NCBI RefSeq assembly: GCF_005222695.1
Contig: NZ_STGG01000064.1
Span: 186,001-250,000 of the forward strand
Direction: 5' to 3'
Length of the DNA: 64,000 nt
Source of the DNA: Massilia sp. HP4
Lineage (GTDB): Bacteria; Pseudomonadota; Gammaproteobacteria; Burkholderiales; Burkholderiaceae_D
Both the position numbers and the translations under genes were made by a program. The stretch's first letter is position 1. Every line of letters begins with the position of its first letter. Below the pieces are notes generated by a model that did no database searches, was not told the DNA's origin, and was given only the letters and a program-made list of their open reading frames with translations. This document shows, in pieces, positions 28,025-36,640 of the stretch.

Positions 28025-29275
28025 TCACACCACCTGCTTCTCGTGCAGCGCCGCGATATCCCTGCTGCTGTAGCCCAGGCTTTCCAGCACCTCGTCGGTG
28101 TGTTCGCCCAGCAGCGGCGAACCCTTGATCTCGACCTTCATGTCCGAGAACTTGATCGGGCTGCCCACGGTCAGGTACTTGCCGCGTTCCTTGTGGTCGA
28201 CCTCGGCGATCGTGCCGCTGGCGCGCAGCGATGGATCGGCGGCGATCTCTTTCATCGACAGCACCGGCGAGCAGGGAATGTCGAACTTGCGCAGGATGTC
28301 GACCGCCTCGAACTTGGTCTTGTCCTTCAGCCAGTCTTCGATCGTGCCAAAGATGGCGAAGATCTTGTCCTGGCGCGCGCCGGCCGTCATGTAGGCCGGG
28401 TCGTCGATCCACTCTTCCTTGCCCAGCGCCTTGCAGATCGGCGCCCAGGCGTGGCCCTGGATGGTGAAGTAGATGTAGGCGTTGGGGTCGGTTTCCCAGC
28501 CCTTGCACTTGAGCACCCAGCCCGGCTGGCCGCCGCCGCCGGCATTGCCGCCACGCGGGACGACGTCCGAGAACGAGCCGTGCGGATACTGCGGATACTC
28601 TTCCAGGTAGCCGACCCGGTCCAGGCGCTGCTGGTCGCGCAATTTCACACGGCACAGGTTCAGCACGCTGTCCTGCATCGATACCGCCACCTTCTGGCCC
28701 TTGCCCGAGACGTCGCGCGCGCGCAGGGCGGTCAGGATGCCGATCGCCAGGTGCATGCCGGTATTGCTGTCGCCCAGGGCGGCCGCGCTGACGGTTGGCG
28801 GACCGTCGTCGAAACCGGTGGTCGAGGCCGCGCCGCCGGCGCACTGCGCCACGTTTTCGTAGACCTTCAGGTCTTCGTAGTGGTGGCCGTCGCTGAAGCC
28901 CTTGACCGAAGCGACGATCATGCCTGGGTTCAGTTCCTTGATGTGTTCCCAGGTAAAGCCCATGCGGTCGAGCGCGCCCGGACCGAAGTTCTCGACCAGC
29001 ACGTCCGACTCCTTGATCAGCTTGGTCAGGATTTCCTTGCCTTCGGGCTTCTTGGTATCCAGCGTCAGCGAACGCTTGTTACTGTTGAGCATGGTGAAAT
29101 ACAGGGCGTCGACGCCAGGGATGTCGCGCAGCTGCGAGCGCGTGACGTCGCCGGCGCCGGGGCGCTCGACCTTGATCACGTCGGCGCCGAACCATGCCAG
29201 CAGCTGGGTGCAGGCCGGACCGGCCTGGACGTGGGTGAAATCGATGATCTTGATGCCTTCGAGTGGTTTGCTCAT
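28025..29275 (-). CDS. frc: Formyl-CoA:oxalate CoA-transferase
   Basis: The 416-residue class III CoA-transferase makes oxalyl-CoA and formate from formyl-CoA and oxalate. It matches E. coli Frc in length. DFTHVQAGPACTQLLAWFGA is diagnostic, the catalytic Asp lies in the VLVENFGPGALDRMG region, and a glycine loop (GNAGGGGQPGW) follows. ATG 29275 is supported by GGAGA upstream. It lies 105 bp downstream of oxc on the same strand, so the two probably form oxc-frc. A second frc is at 41136-42383. Confidence 0.95.
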   Translation of the reverse strand: MSKPLEGIKIIDFTHVQAGPACTQLLAWFGADVIKVERPGAGDVTRSQLRDIPGVDALYFTMLNSNKRSLTLDTKKPEGKEILTKLIKESDVLVENFGPGALDRMGFTWEHIKELNPGMIVASVKGFSDGHHYEDLKVYENVAQCAGGAASTTGFDDGPPTVSAAALGDSNTGMHLAIGILTALRARDVSGKGQKVAVSMQDSVLNLCRVKLRDQQRLDRVGYLEEYPQYPHGSFSDVVPRGGNAGGGGQPGWVLKCKGWETDPNAYIYFTIQGHAWAPICKALGKEEWIDDPAYMTAGARQDKIFAIFGTIEDWLKDKTKFEAVDILRKFDIPCSPVLSMKEIAADPSLRASGTIAEVDHKERGKYLTVGSPIKFSDMKVEIKGSPLLGEHTDEVLESLGYSSRDIAALHEKQVV

Positions 29276-29312
29276 GATGTCAGTCTCCATTGTTCAGTCG
29301 ATATTGCGGGCC

Positions 29313-29340
29313 CCGCCGGCGGCCTTGTGGGCGCCGGCGG
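29313..29340 (-). other. GC-rich hairpin between oxc and frc
   Basis: Perfect nine-base arms (CCGCCGGCG / CGCCGGCGG) with a ten-base loop lie in the intercistronic gap, without a T-run. It may stabilise or process the oxc-frc mRNA. Confidence 0.5.
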
Positions 29341-29380
29341 TCGTGCGTGTCGCTGTACTACTGTTATGTCAGCTGCGATG

Positions 29381-31087
29381 TCACTTTTTCGCGTTGCTTT
29401 GCGGATTCAGATTGGTCAGGCGGCCGCTCTCGGTGCCGGCGGTCTCGTCGATCACGGCATTGATCAGGGCGGGCTTGCCGGCAGCGATCGCCTCGGCCAG
29501 GGCGCGGGTCAGTTCTTCGGGCGTGGTGGCGTGGTAGCCGATGCCGCCGAAGGCCTCGATCATCTTGTCGTAGCGCGCGTTCTTGACGAACACGGTCGGG
29601 GCCACGTCCTTGCCGCCGGTCGGATTGACGTCGGTGCCGCGGTACACGCCGTTGTTGTTGAAGATGATGGTCGTGACCGGCAGCTCGTAACGGCAGATGG
29701 TCTCGAGTTCCATGCCGGAGAAACCGAAGGCGCTGTCGCCCTCGATCGCGACCACCGGCTTGCCGCTGACGACGGCCGCGCCGATCGCGTAGCCCATGCC
29801 GATGCCCATGATGCCCCAGGTGCCGGAGTCGAAACGCTTGCGCGGCTGGTACTGGTCGACGATGCTGCGCGCATAGTCGAGGGTATTGGCGCCTTCGTTC
29901 ACCAGGTTGATGTCCGGATGCTGCTTGAGCACGTCGCGGATGGCGCGCAGCGCGGTGTGGAAGTTCATCGGCACCGATTCGCGATTGAGCAGCGCCGCCA
30001 TCTTGGCCGTGTTCTGCTCCTTGCGCTCGGCGATCGGGCCCAGCCACTCGGCATCGGGCTTGGCGATGCCGGCGCCGTCGAGGCCTTCGAGCAGCGCCGC
30101 CACGCAGGAACCGATATCGCCGATCAGCGGCGCGGCGATCGCCACATTGCTGTCGATCTCGGTCGGCGAGATATCGATCTGCACGAATTGCTTGGGCTTG
30201 CCCCAGGTCTTCCCCTTGCCGTGCGCCAGCAGCCAGTTCAGGCGCGCGCCGATCAGCACCACCACGTCGGCCTCGGCCAGCACGTAGGAGCGCGCTGCCG
30301 ATGCAGACTGCGGGTGCGTATCCGGCAGCAGGCCCTTGGCCATCGACATCGGCAGATAGGGAATGCCGGAGCGCTCGACCAGCGCGCGGATGTCGTCGTC
30401 GGCCTGCGCGTAGGCGGCGCCCTTGCCGAGCAGGATCAGCGGCTTCTTGGCGCCCTTGATCAGGGCCAAAGCGCGCTGCACCGAATCCGGGGCCGGCAAC
30501 TGGCGCGGCACCGGGTCGACCACCTTGATCAGCGAGCGCTTGGCGTGGCCGGCCTCGATGGTCTGCGCCAGCAGCTGGGCCGGCAGGTCGAGATAGACAC
30601 CGCCCGGGCGGCCCGAGACGGCGGCGCGGATCGCGCGGGCGACGCCGATGCCGATGTCCTCGGCCTTGTTGATGCGGTAGGACGCCTTGGCATACGGCTT
30701 GGCCGCATTCAGCTGATCCATTTCTTCGTAATCGCCTTGCTGCAGGTCGACGATCTCGCGTTCGCTGGATCCCGAAATCAGGATCATCGGGAAGCAGTTG
30801 GTGGTCGCGTTGGCCAGTGCCGTCAGGCCGTTGAGGAAGCCCGGCGCCGAGACGGTCAGGCAAATACCCGGCTTTTGCGTCATGTAGCCGGCGATGGCTG
30901 CGGCATTGCCGGCATTCTGTTCATGGCGGAAGCCGATGAAGCGCATTCCTTCGGCCTGCGCCAGGCGCGCCAGGTCGGTAATTGGAATGCCGACCAGGCC
31001 GAAGATCGTATCGATGTCGTTGTGTTTCAGCGCATCGATTACCAGGTGGAAGCCGTCGGTCACGTCTACCGATACGTGGTTAGTCAT
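29381..31087 (-). CDS. oxc: Oxalyl-CoA decarboxylase
   Basis: The 568-residue thiamine-diphosphate enzyme converts oxalyl-CoA to formyl-CoA and CO2, which Frc then recycles. The catalytic glutamate is in GFRHEQNAGNAAAIAGYM, and the ThDP/Mg motif begins EGDSAFGFSG and ends FNNNGVYRG. Length equals the family norm. GGAG is six bases upstream. A perfect dyad (31174-31187) lies ~87 bp upstream, shared with the divergent Crp/Fnr regulator. Confidence 0.96.
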   Translation of the reverse strand: MTNHVSVDVTDGFHLVIDALKHNDIDTIFGLVGIPITDLARLAQAEGMRFIGFRHEQNAGNAAAIAGYMTQKPGICLTVSAPGFLNGLTALANATTNCFPMILISGSSEREIVDLQQGDYEEMDQLNAAKPYAKASYRINKAEDIGIGVARAIRAAVSGRPGGVYLDLPAQLLAQTIEAGHAKRSLIKVVDPVPRQLPAPDSVQRALALIKGAKKPLILLGKGAAYAQADDDIRALVERSGIPYLPMSMAKGLLPDTHPQSASAARSYVLAEADVVVLIGARLNWLLAHGKGKTWGKPKQFVQIDISPTEIDSNVAIAAPLIGDIGSCVAALLEGLDGAGIAKPDAEWLGPIAERKEQNTAKMAALLNRESVPMNFHTALRAIRDVLKQHPDINLVNEGANTLDYARSIVDQYQPRKRFDSGTWGIMGIGMGYAIGAAVVSGKPVVAIEGDSAFGFSGMELETICRYELPVTTIIFNNNGVYRGTDVNPTGGKDVAPTVFVKNARYDKMIEAFGGIGYHATTPEELTRALAEAIAAGKPALINAVIDETAGTESGRLTNLNPQSNAKK

Positions 31088-31173
31088 TGCTGTCTCCAGT
31101 TATTGTCGCTCCGGGCCGAACGCGATGTGTATCGCCCGCAAACCATCATAGCCAGCACGCCTGATTTGTCTCA

Positions 31174-31187
31174 TTGACCATGGTCAA
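31174..31187. promoter_or_regulatory. Perfect FNR-type dyad between oxc and the Crp/Fnr regulator
   Basis: TTGACCATGGTCAA is a perfect 14-bp palindrome of the TTGAC-N4-GTCAA form. It lies 86 bp upstream of the oxc start and just before the regulator start. It is the probable operator of that regulator. Confidence 0.65.
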
Positions 31188-31197
31188 TTTTGGCCGC

Positions 31198-31839
31198 ATG
31201 ATGCGAGAATCAAGAAAAACGGCAGCGTTCATGACGACTATTGCAAATCACGCGGAACGAAACATCATCCGTCTTCAGCTGAAGCAAAACGTGGTGCTCA
31301 AGGAACTGCGCGACAGCGAGATGGCCGCGCTCGAGCCGTACCTGACGATCGAGAATCACCAGAAGGGCGACCTGCTGATGAACCAGGGCGTGCAAGAGAT
31401 GTCGCAGTACTTCATCCTCGATGGCATCCTCAAGCGCCAGGTCTCGAACCAGGAAGCGAAGGAGATGATCCTGCGCTTTTCGGCCGAGCGCGATATCGAG
31501 ACCAGCTACGCCGCCTGGTGCCTCAAGATGCCGACGCCATTCAGCATCGCCTGCGTCACCAAGGTGCGCGTGGCGCGCATGCCGCTGCCGCAATGGGTCG
31601 ACTATATGCGCAGCCACAGCACCGTGAAGCAGGCCTTCGAGTACGAGGTCATGAACCTGATGAGCGCCATCATGGCGCATACGATCACGCTGCATCTGCT
31701 CGATGCGCCGGGCCGGGTGCATCGCTTCGTGCGCAAGCATCCGGATTTGTTCGAACGGCTGCCGAAGAAGGAATTGGCGGCGTACCTGAACCTGTCGCCA
31801 GAGACGCTGAGCCGCTTGAAGAATCGGGGGAAGATTTGA
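31198..31839 (+). CDS. Crp/Fnr family transcriptional regulator
   Basis: The ~213-residue protein has a cyclic-nucleotide-binding-like beta-roll (residues ~45-130; KGDLLMNQGVQEMSQYFILD) and a C-terminal winged helix (KKELAAYLNLSPETLSRLKN). The recognition helix ETLSR matches the ETISR of FNR, which reads TTGA half-sites. The N-terminal cysteine ligands of FNR are absent, so it is not an Fe-S oxygen sensor. The start is uncertain: ATG 31198, 31201 or 31231, none with a strong SD; TTG 31174 would put the palindrome inside the gene. Divergence from oxc suggests it controls oxalate use; the effector is unknown. Confidence 0.88.
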   Translation: MMRESRKTAAFMTTIANHAERNIIRLQLKQNVVLKELRDSEMAALEPYLTIENHQKGDLLMNQGVQEMSQYFILDGILKRQVSNQEAKEMILRFSAERDIETSYAAWCLKMPTPFSIACVTKVRVARMPLPQWVDYMRSHSTVKQAFEYEVMNLMSAIMAHTITLHLLDAPGRVHRFVRKHPDLFERLPKKELAAYLNLSPETLSRLKNRGKI

Positions 31840-31917
31840 AGGCGTCAACGAAATGTTCTACTTCGTTGACGCAGATACGGCGCCCCTGCAAAGGCAGGGG
31901 CGATCTGCACATGGCGA

Positions 31918-32937
31918 TCAGACTGTCGTGACGGCCCTCTGCAGCCTGACCCCGCCACCTTCCTCGGTCATGGTCTGCTCCAGCAGCTTGACCAGCGCAT
32001 AGGCCGAATCGATATGCGGCGTCGGCGTGTCGGTCATGCGCGCCAGTTCGATCACCGAGCCGACCAGCGCATCGATTTCGGGCCCCCTTCCCGCCTCGAC
32101 GTCTTGCAGCATCGAAGTCTTGTGCTTGCCGATCTGCGCCGCGCCCTCGATGCGCCGGTCCAGGGTCACGCGGAACGTGATGCCCAGCTTGCTGGCGACC
32201 GCTTCCGCCTCGCGCATCATCTCCGCCGCCAGGTCGCGGGTGAGCGGATACTCGCAGATATCGACCAAAGTCGAATGGGCCAGCGCGCTGATCGGGTTGA
32301 AGCTGACATTACCCCACAGCTTGAGCCAGATCTCGGCGCGGATATTGTCCAGCACCGGCGACTTGAAGCCGGCATGCTGGAAGCAGCGCGATACCGCCGC
32401 CACCCGCTCGCTCGACGTGCCATCGAGTTCGCCCAGCGGAAAGCGCGTGCCTTCGATATGCCGGATCACGCCCGGCGCGAGCAGTTCCGCGGCCGGATAC
32501 ACCACGCAACCCAGTACCCGATCGGGCGGGATCCGGCGCGCCAGCTCGCCGCCGGCGTCGACGCTGCGCACGGTGCGCCCGTCGAACTCGCCGCCATGGC
32601 GATGGAAATACCAGAACGGTATGCCGTTCTGCATCGTCACCACCACGGTCTGTGGACCGAACAGCTTGCCGATCTGGCTTGACACGCCATCGACCTGGTG
32701 CGCCTTGAGCGCCAGGATCACCAGGTCCTGCTCGCCGGCCTCGTCATAGTTGTCGGTGGCGCGTACGCCTGCCGCCACCTTCTCTTCGCCGTCCATCTCG
32801 ATGAGCTTGATGCCATTCGTGCGAATCGCCGCCAGATTGGCGCCCCGCACGATGAACGTCACCTCCTCGCCGGCCAGCGCCAGCCTGGCGCCGACCAGGC
32901 CGCCGATTGCCCCCGCTCCAATTACTGCGATCTTCAT
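31918..32937 (-). CDS. 2-dehydropantoate 2-reductase family protein (PanE/ApbA)
   Basis: The 339-residue protein has the N-terminal NADP motif GAGAIGGLVGARLALAG and the C-terminal catalytic Lys segment EIWLKLWGNVSFNPISAL of ketopantoate reductases. Its place next to a fumarylacetoacetate-hydrolase-like gene within the oxalate/glyoxylate locus suggests a 2-keto-acid reductase paralogue rather than pantothenate synthesis, which is inference. A good GGAG site precedes the ATG. Confidence 0.85.
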   Translation of the reverse strand: MKIAVIGAGAIGGLVGARLALAGEEVTFIVRGANLAAIRTNGIKLIEMDGEEKVAAGVRATDNYDEAGEQDLVILALKAHQVDGVSSQIGKLFGPQTVVVTMQNGIPFWYFHRHGGEFDGRTVRSVDAGGELARRIPPDRVLGCVVYPAAELLAPGVIRHIEGTRFPLGELDGTSSERVAAVSRCFQHAGFKSPVLDNIRAEIWLKLWGNVSFNPISALAHSTLVDICEYPLTRDLAAEMMREAEAVASKLGITFRVTLDRRIEGAAQIGKHKTSMLQDVEAGRGPEIDALVGSVIELARMTDTPTPHIDSAYALVKLLEQTMTEEGGGVRLQRAVTTV

Positions 32938-32952
32938 GACCTGCTCCCTATC

Positions 32953-32994
32953 GTTTACTCGAAACTGTTTACGTGAAACTGTCTACTCGAACCG
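32953..32994. repeat. Three tandem 14-bp repeats between the FAH-like and PanE-like genes
   Basis: GTTTACTCGAAACT, GTTTACGTGAAACT and GTCTACTCGAACCG run head to tail. The last copy covers the stop and final codons of the FAH-like gene, so the array probably arose by duplication of that gene's end. Confidence 0.75.
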
Positions 32995-33750
32995 ATTGAT
33001 GAGCTTTCCGATGCCGTCGATTTCCACCTCGACCGTGCTGCCGGGCCGCATCGAGCCGACACCGACCGATGTCCCGCACAGCAGGAGGTCGCCCGGCTCC
33101 AATGTCATGTCCTGGGAAATCTTGCTGACCAGCTCGGCCACCGAAAACACCATGTCGTTGATCGGATAATCCTGGCGCACCTCGCCGTTCAGGGTCGTGC
33201 GCACGACCAGCATCGCCGGGTTGAGTCCGGTGGCGATCACCGGACCGAACGGGCAAAAGGTGTCGAAGCCCTTGGCGCGCACCCATTGGGGAAAGGTGGG
33301 GTCGCGCCCGATGATGTCGCCCACCGTGACATCGTTGACGCAGGTGTAGCCGAACACGTGGTCGAGCGCTTCTTCTACCGCGACCCCGCTGCAATGGCGG
33401 CCGATCACGATCGCCAGCTCGCCCTCGAACGCCACCTTGCCTTCGCAACGCGGCTTGCGGATCGTGCCGCCCGGCGCCAGGTAGGACGTCGCTGGTTTCA
33501 TCAGGTACAGCGGTTCGCTCGGGGGCGCCAGGCCCAGCTTCTGGCCGAGCGCGTGAAAATTGTTCCACATCGCCAGCACCTTGCCGGGCACGCACGGGGT
33601 GAGCACCTCGACCTCGTCCAGGTTCAGCGCCAGGTCGGTGCGGCTCGGGCTGTCGAACATATCGCCCTTGAAGATCCGGATCTTGTCGCCCTCGATCGTG
33701 CCGAAACGTATGGTGTCGAGGTGTTGAAAGCGTATCCAGTGTCGGATCAT
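32983..33750 (-). CDS. Fumarylacetoacetate hydrolase family protein
   Basis: The 255-residue protein has the FAH catalytic fold with metal ligands in CEGKVAFEGELAIVIG and the GYTCVNDVTVGD segment. The family includes acylpyruvate hydrolases, 2-oxo-hept-3-enedioate hydratases and oxaloacetate decarboxylases; which applies is not visible. A TTGAC-type dyad lies 66 bp upstream, linking it to the oxalate genes. It is followed by the PanE-like gene (45-bp gap). Confidence 0.88.
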   Translation of the reverse strand: MIRHWIRFQHLDTIRFGTIEGDKIRIFKGDMFDSPSRTDLALNLDEVEVLTPCVPGKVLAMWNNFHALGQKLGLAPPSEPLYLMKPATSYLAPGGTIRKPRCEGKVAFEGELAIVIGRHCSGVAVEEALDHVFGYTCVNDVTVGDIIGRDPTFPQWVRAKGFDTFCPFGPVIATGLNPAMLVVRTTLNGEVRQDYPINDMVFSVAELVSKISQDMTLEPGDLLLCGTSVGVGSMRPGSTVEVEIDGIGKLINRFE

Positions 33751-33815
33751 GGGAGGTCTCTCGGGCGTCGGGTCAGGGGATGGTCTGATTGTGGAATAAG
33801 CAATTCCGCATATCC

Positions 33816-33829
33816 TTGACCACGGTTAA
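33816..33829. promoter_or_regulatory. FNR-type dyad upstream of the FAH-like gene
   Basis: TTGACCACGGTTAA matches TTGAC-N4-GTCAA with one mismatch and lies 66 bp upstream of the start at 33750. Confidence 0.5.
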
Positions 33830-33847
33830 GATTCGAAAATCTCTACC

Positions 33848-34165
33848 TCAGACCCCAATCTGCCGCTGCTGGAGCGCGGACCAGTCGATGAAGGCGGCCG
33901 GATTGCAGCCGGCTGCGCTCAGTTGTTCGCCGCAACGCTGCTTGGCATCCAGGATCGCCTCGACCAGGAAATCGGCATCGTGCGCGGTCAAGAGGTGGGG
34001 CTGGTGCCGCGCCAGGTAGTTGCGCAAGCCGGTGCGGTCATCGGCGTCGCCGATCGCGCTCGCATAGAGCCGGTTATCCCAGACCCAGCTCAGTCCCAGT
34101 TCATGAAAAGCCGCGTTGTAGGCATTGCATTCGGCATCGGCATTGCTGTTGCGGAACGTCGTCAT
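33848..34165 (-). CDS. Hypothetical protein, 105 residues
   Basis: A small soluble protein begins MTTFRNSNADAECNAYNAAF and contains HELGLSWVWD and ARHQPHLLTAHDADFLVEAI. It has no signal peptide or membrane helix. GGAGAG precedes the ATG, and codon use is like the neighbours. It is divergent from the LysR gene at 34297, which may regulate it. No family was recognised. Confidence 0.65.
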   Translation of the reverse strand: MTTFRNSNADAECNAYNAAFHELGLSWVWDNRLYASAIGDADDRTGLRNYLARHQPHLLTAHDADFLVEAILDAKQRCGEQLSAAGCNPAAFIDWSALQQRQIGV

Positions 34166-34213
34166 GGCACTCTCCAGGTTGGTGGTTGCGGTCGAGCTGT
34201 CTTGAAACCATCG

Positions 34214-34271
34214 TAATCGAACGAAATGATTAGCAACAGTGAAAGTTTTTACGGATAATCATTCACGATTA
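34214..34271. promoter_or_regulatory. Two TAATC...GATTA dyads in a divergent promoter region
   Basis: TAATC-N9-GATTA at 34214-34232 and TAATC-N6-GATTA at 34256-34271 lie between the hypothetical gene and the LysR gene. The arrangement is typical of LysR-type recognition and activation sites. Confidence 0.45.
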
Positions 34272-34296
34272 CTTATGATCACTGCCGGGAGAAGCG

Positions 34297-35229
34297 ATGA
34301 AGAACGCCACACTACGCCAGTTGAAGGTGTTCGAGGCCGTCGCGCGCCGCCTCAGCTTTTCACGCGCCGCCGAAGAACTGCACCTGACCCAACCAGCCGT
34401 GTCGACCCAGGTCCGCGCCCTCGAAGGCCACGTCGGCATGCCCCTGTTCGAACAACTGGGCAAGAAGGTCTTTTTGACCCAGGCCGGCGACGAGCTGTTG
34501 CATTTTTGCCGCGCGATCATCCAGCAGTTCGATGAGGCCGAAGACGCGATGGCACAGCTCAAGGGGATCGCCGGCGGCAAGCTGAACGTGGCGGTCATCA
34601 GTGCCGGCGATTACTTTTTCCCCCAGCTGATGGTCGCCTTCGCGCGCCAGCATCCGGGCGTGCAGCTGAACCTGACGGTGCACAACCGCGAAGAGCTGCT
34701 GGGCGAACTGGCGGCGAACCGCACAGACCTTGCCGTCATGGTGCGTCCGCCTGCCGAACTCGACACGCAGAACGATGCGTTCGCGCCCCACCCCTATGTG
34801 ATCGTGGGCGCACCAGACCACCCGCTGGCGGGACGTGGCCCTATTGCGATGGAGGAATTGATCCGTCAGCCGTTCGTGGTACGCGAACCGGGTTCCGATA
34901 CCTGGTTCTCGATGGAAGATGCATTCGGCAAGCACTTGGCCAGCCTGAACGTGGCGATGGAAATCAAGAGCACCGAGACGATCAAGCAGGCGGTGATCGC
35001 CGGGATGGGACTGGGCTTTCTGTCGGCCCATACGATCGGCCACGAACTCGCCGCGCGCAGCCTGGTGGTGCTGGAAGTCGAAGGTTTTCCATTGATGCTA
35101 AACTGGTACGTGGTGCACCGCCGCGAGAAGCGGTTGCCTCCCGTAGCGCGGGCGTTTCGCCAGTTCCTGCTCGATGAAGGAGCCCAGCGAATTGCCCGCT
35201 TGATTCCAGCGTCGCATCCTGGCGCATAG
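34297..35229 (+). CDS. LysR family transcriptional regulator (CbbR-like)
   Basis: The 310-residue regulator has the LysR winged helix at residues ~5-65 (LKVFEAVARRLSFSRAAEEL, LTQPAVSTQVRALE) and an effector domain (KLNVAVISAGDYFFPQLMVA, ITPL-type cleft). It resembles CbbR-type regulators of one-carbon and carbon fixation genes. GGGAGAAG precedes the ATG. Its targets are not certain; candidates are the divergent gene or the glyoxylate genes. Confidence 0.9.
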   Translation: MKNATLRQLKVFEAVARRLSFSRAAEELHLTQPAVSTQVRALEGHVGMPLFEQLGKKVFLTQAGDELLHFCRAIIQQFDEAEDAMAQLKGIAGGKLNVAVISAGDYFFPQLMVAFARQHPGVQLNLTVHNREELLGELAANRTDLAVMVRPPAELDTQNDAFAPHPYVIVGAPDHPLAGRGPIAMEELIRQPFVVREPGSDTWFSMEDAFGKHLASLNVAMEIKSTETIKQAVIAGMGLGFLSAHTIGHELAARSLVVLEVEGFPLMLNWYVVHRREKRLPPVARAFRQFLLDEGAQRIARLIPASHPGA

Positions 35230-35395
35230 CGGTTTTGCAGACAGTACTGTCGCGCTGCAGCATGCGCGACAGCGGTAGTTCAATGTCAACAACATTCACG
35301 GCCGTAATAACTGGTATCAGAACTCGAAATTGGAAGCTGCGGGAAGTTGGCCCTATATTTACCTCGTCGAACAAACCAACTTTCAGGAGCTCATC

Positions 35396-35551
35396 ATGAT
35401 CAACGCACCAGCCCAAACCACTTACGCAGCACCTTCGCACTCGCTGCTGTCGCTCGTCGTCGCTTTCTTCACCCTGAGCCTGCGCGAAAAGCTCGAACCA
35501 GGCTACACCGGCCAGGATTCCGACCCGGCCTACTACGGTTGCGGCCTGTAA
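35396..35551 (+). CDS. Small protein, 51 residues
   Basis: An AGGAG six bases before ATG 35396 starts a 51-residue protein: a polar N-terminus, a hydrophobic stretch (SLLSLVVAFFTLSL), then a charged tail ending DSDPAYYGCGL. It could be an amphipathic or membrane-associated small protein. The ribosome site and codon use support translation. It has no recognised family. Confidence 0.6.
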   Translation: MINAPAQTTYAAPSHSLLSLVVAFFTLSLREKLEPGYTGQDSDPAYYGCGL

Positions 35552-35686
35552 TATCGCATCATGGCGTCGCCGGACGTCGTACCAAGCTGTAATACGCACT
35601 ACCACGGCAGCCTGCACCGGATGTGAGATCCGTGCGGGCCGGCCGCGTTTCACGCAGCCGCCGCCATCCCTGCCTCAGCCCCCGCC

Positions 35687-36640
35687 TCAGCCCTGCATCA
35701 ACGCGCGCACATGCGCCGCACAGCCCCCTGCCAGCCCCTCGGCGCTGTAACCGCCCTCCAGGATCGACACGATCCGGCCCTCGCACACATCCGCGGCAAT
35801 CGCCATCAGTTCGCGCGTGATCCACGCGAAATCCTCGTTTTCCAGGTTCATGCTGGCCAGCGGATCGAGCCGGTGAGCATCGAACCCGGCCGAGATCACG
35901 ATCAGTTGCGGTGCAAATTCGCGCACGGCCGGCAGCAGGCTGCTCGCCGTGCGCGCGCAGAACAGGTCCGGGCTGCAGCCGGGCGGCAACGGCACATTGA
36001 CGATATTGTTGCCCGCGCCCCGTTCGCTCGCCGCGCCGGTGCCGGGATACAAGGGCGACTGGTGGCTCGATCCATAGAACAGTTCCGGCCGGTCGAAGAA
36101 CGCGGCCTGGGTGCCATTGCCATGGTGGACGTCGAAATCGACCACGGCCACGCGCTGCAAGCCGTAGGTCTCGAGGGCATGGACGGCGGCGATCGCGGCC
36201 TGGTTGAACAGGCAGAATCCCATCGCCCGATCCGGTTCGGCATGGTGGCCGCAGGGCCGCGTGGCGCAGAACACATTGGCGGCCTCGCCCCTCATCACCG
36301 CATCCACGCCGGCGCAGGCGGCGCCGACGCAGCGCATCACCGCGTCCCACGAGCCGGGCGACATCAGGGTGTCGCCGCCGTCCAGCGCCACCAGGCCGCC
36401 CAGCGGCGTCGCGGCGTGGATCGCGTCGACATACCCGGTGTCGTGTACCAGCAACAGTTGTTCACGGGTGCCGGCCGGCGCCTCGCGCCAGGCCAGTGGC
36501 GCAAATTCGGGCTGGCGCAAGGCCCCCAGGACCGCATGCAGGCGCCACGGTGACTCCGGATGGCCGGGCCCGGGCTCGTGCCCCAGGCAGGCCTGGTGAT
36601 GGAATACCAGGGTCGGCAGCTCAGTCGGCGGCGATGGCAT
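35687..36640 (-). CDS. Histone deacetylase family protein (AcuC/acetylpolyamine amidohydrolase-like)
   Basis: The 317-residue zinc amidohydrolase carries RPCGHHAEPDRAMGFCLFN and the zinc/active-site DFDVHHGNGTQ, plus ISAGFDAH. Bacterial members deacetylate acetyl-CoA synthetase, polyamines or other small molecules. It begins inside the last 20 bp of glxR, so it is co-translated with the glyoxylate genes. A second paralogue is at 58877-59809. Confidence 0.92.
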   Translation of the reverse strand: MPSPPTELPTLVFHHQACLGHEPGPGHPESPWRLHAVLGALRQPEFAPLAWREAPAGTREQLLLVHDTGYVDAIHAATPLGGLVALDGGDTLMSPGSWDAVMRCVGAACAGVDAVMRGEAANVFCATRPCGHHAEPDRAMGFCLFNQAAIAAVHALETYGLQRVAVVDFDVHHGNGTQAAFFDRPELFYGSSHQSPLYPGTGAASERGAGNNIVNVPLPPGCSPDLFCARTASSLLPAVREFAPQLIVISAGFDAHRLDPLASMNLENEDFAWITRELMAIAADVCEGRIVSILEGGYSAEGLAGGCAAHVRALMQG

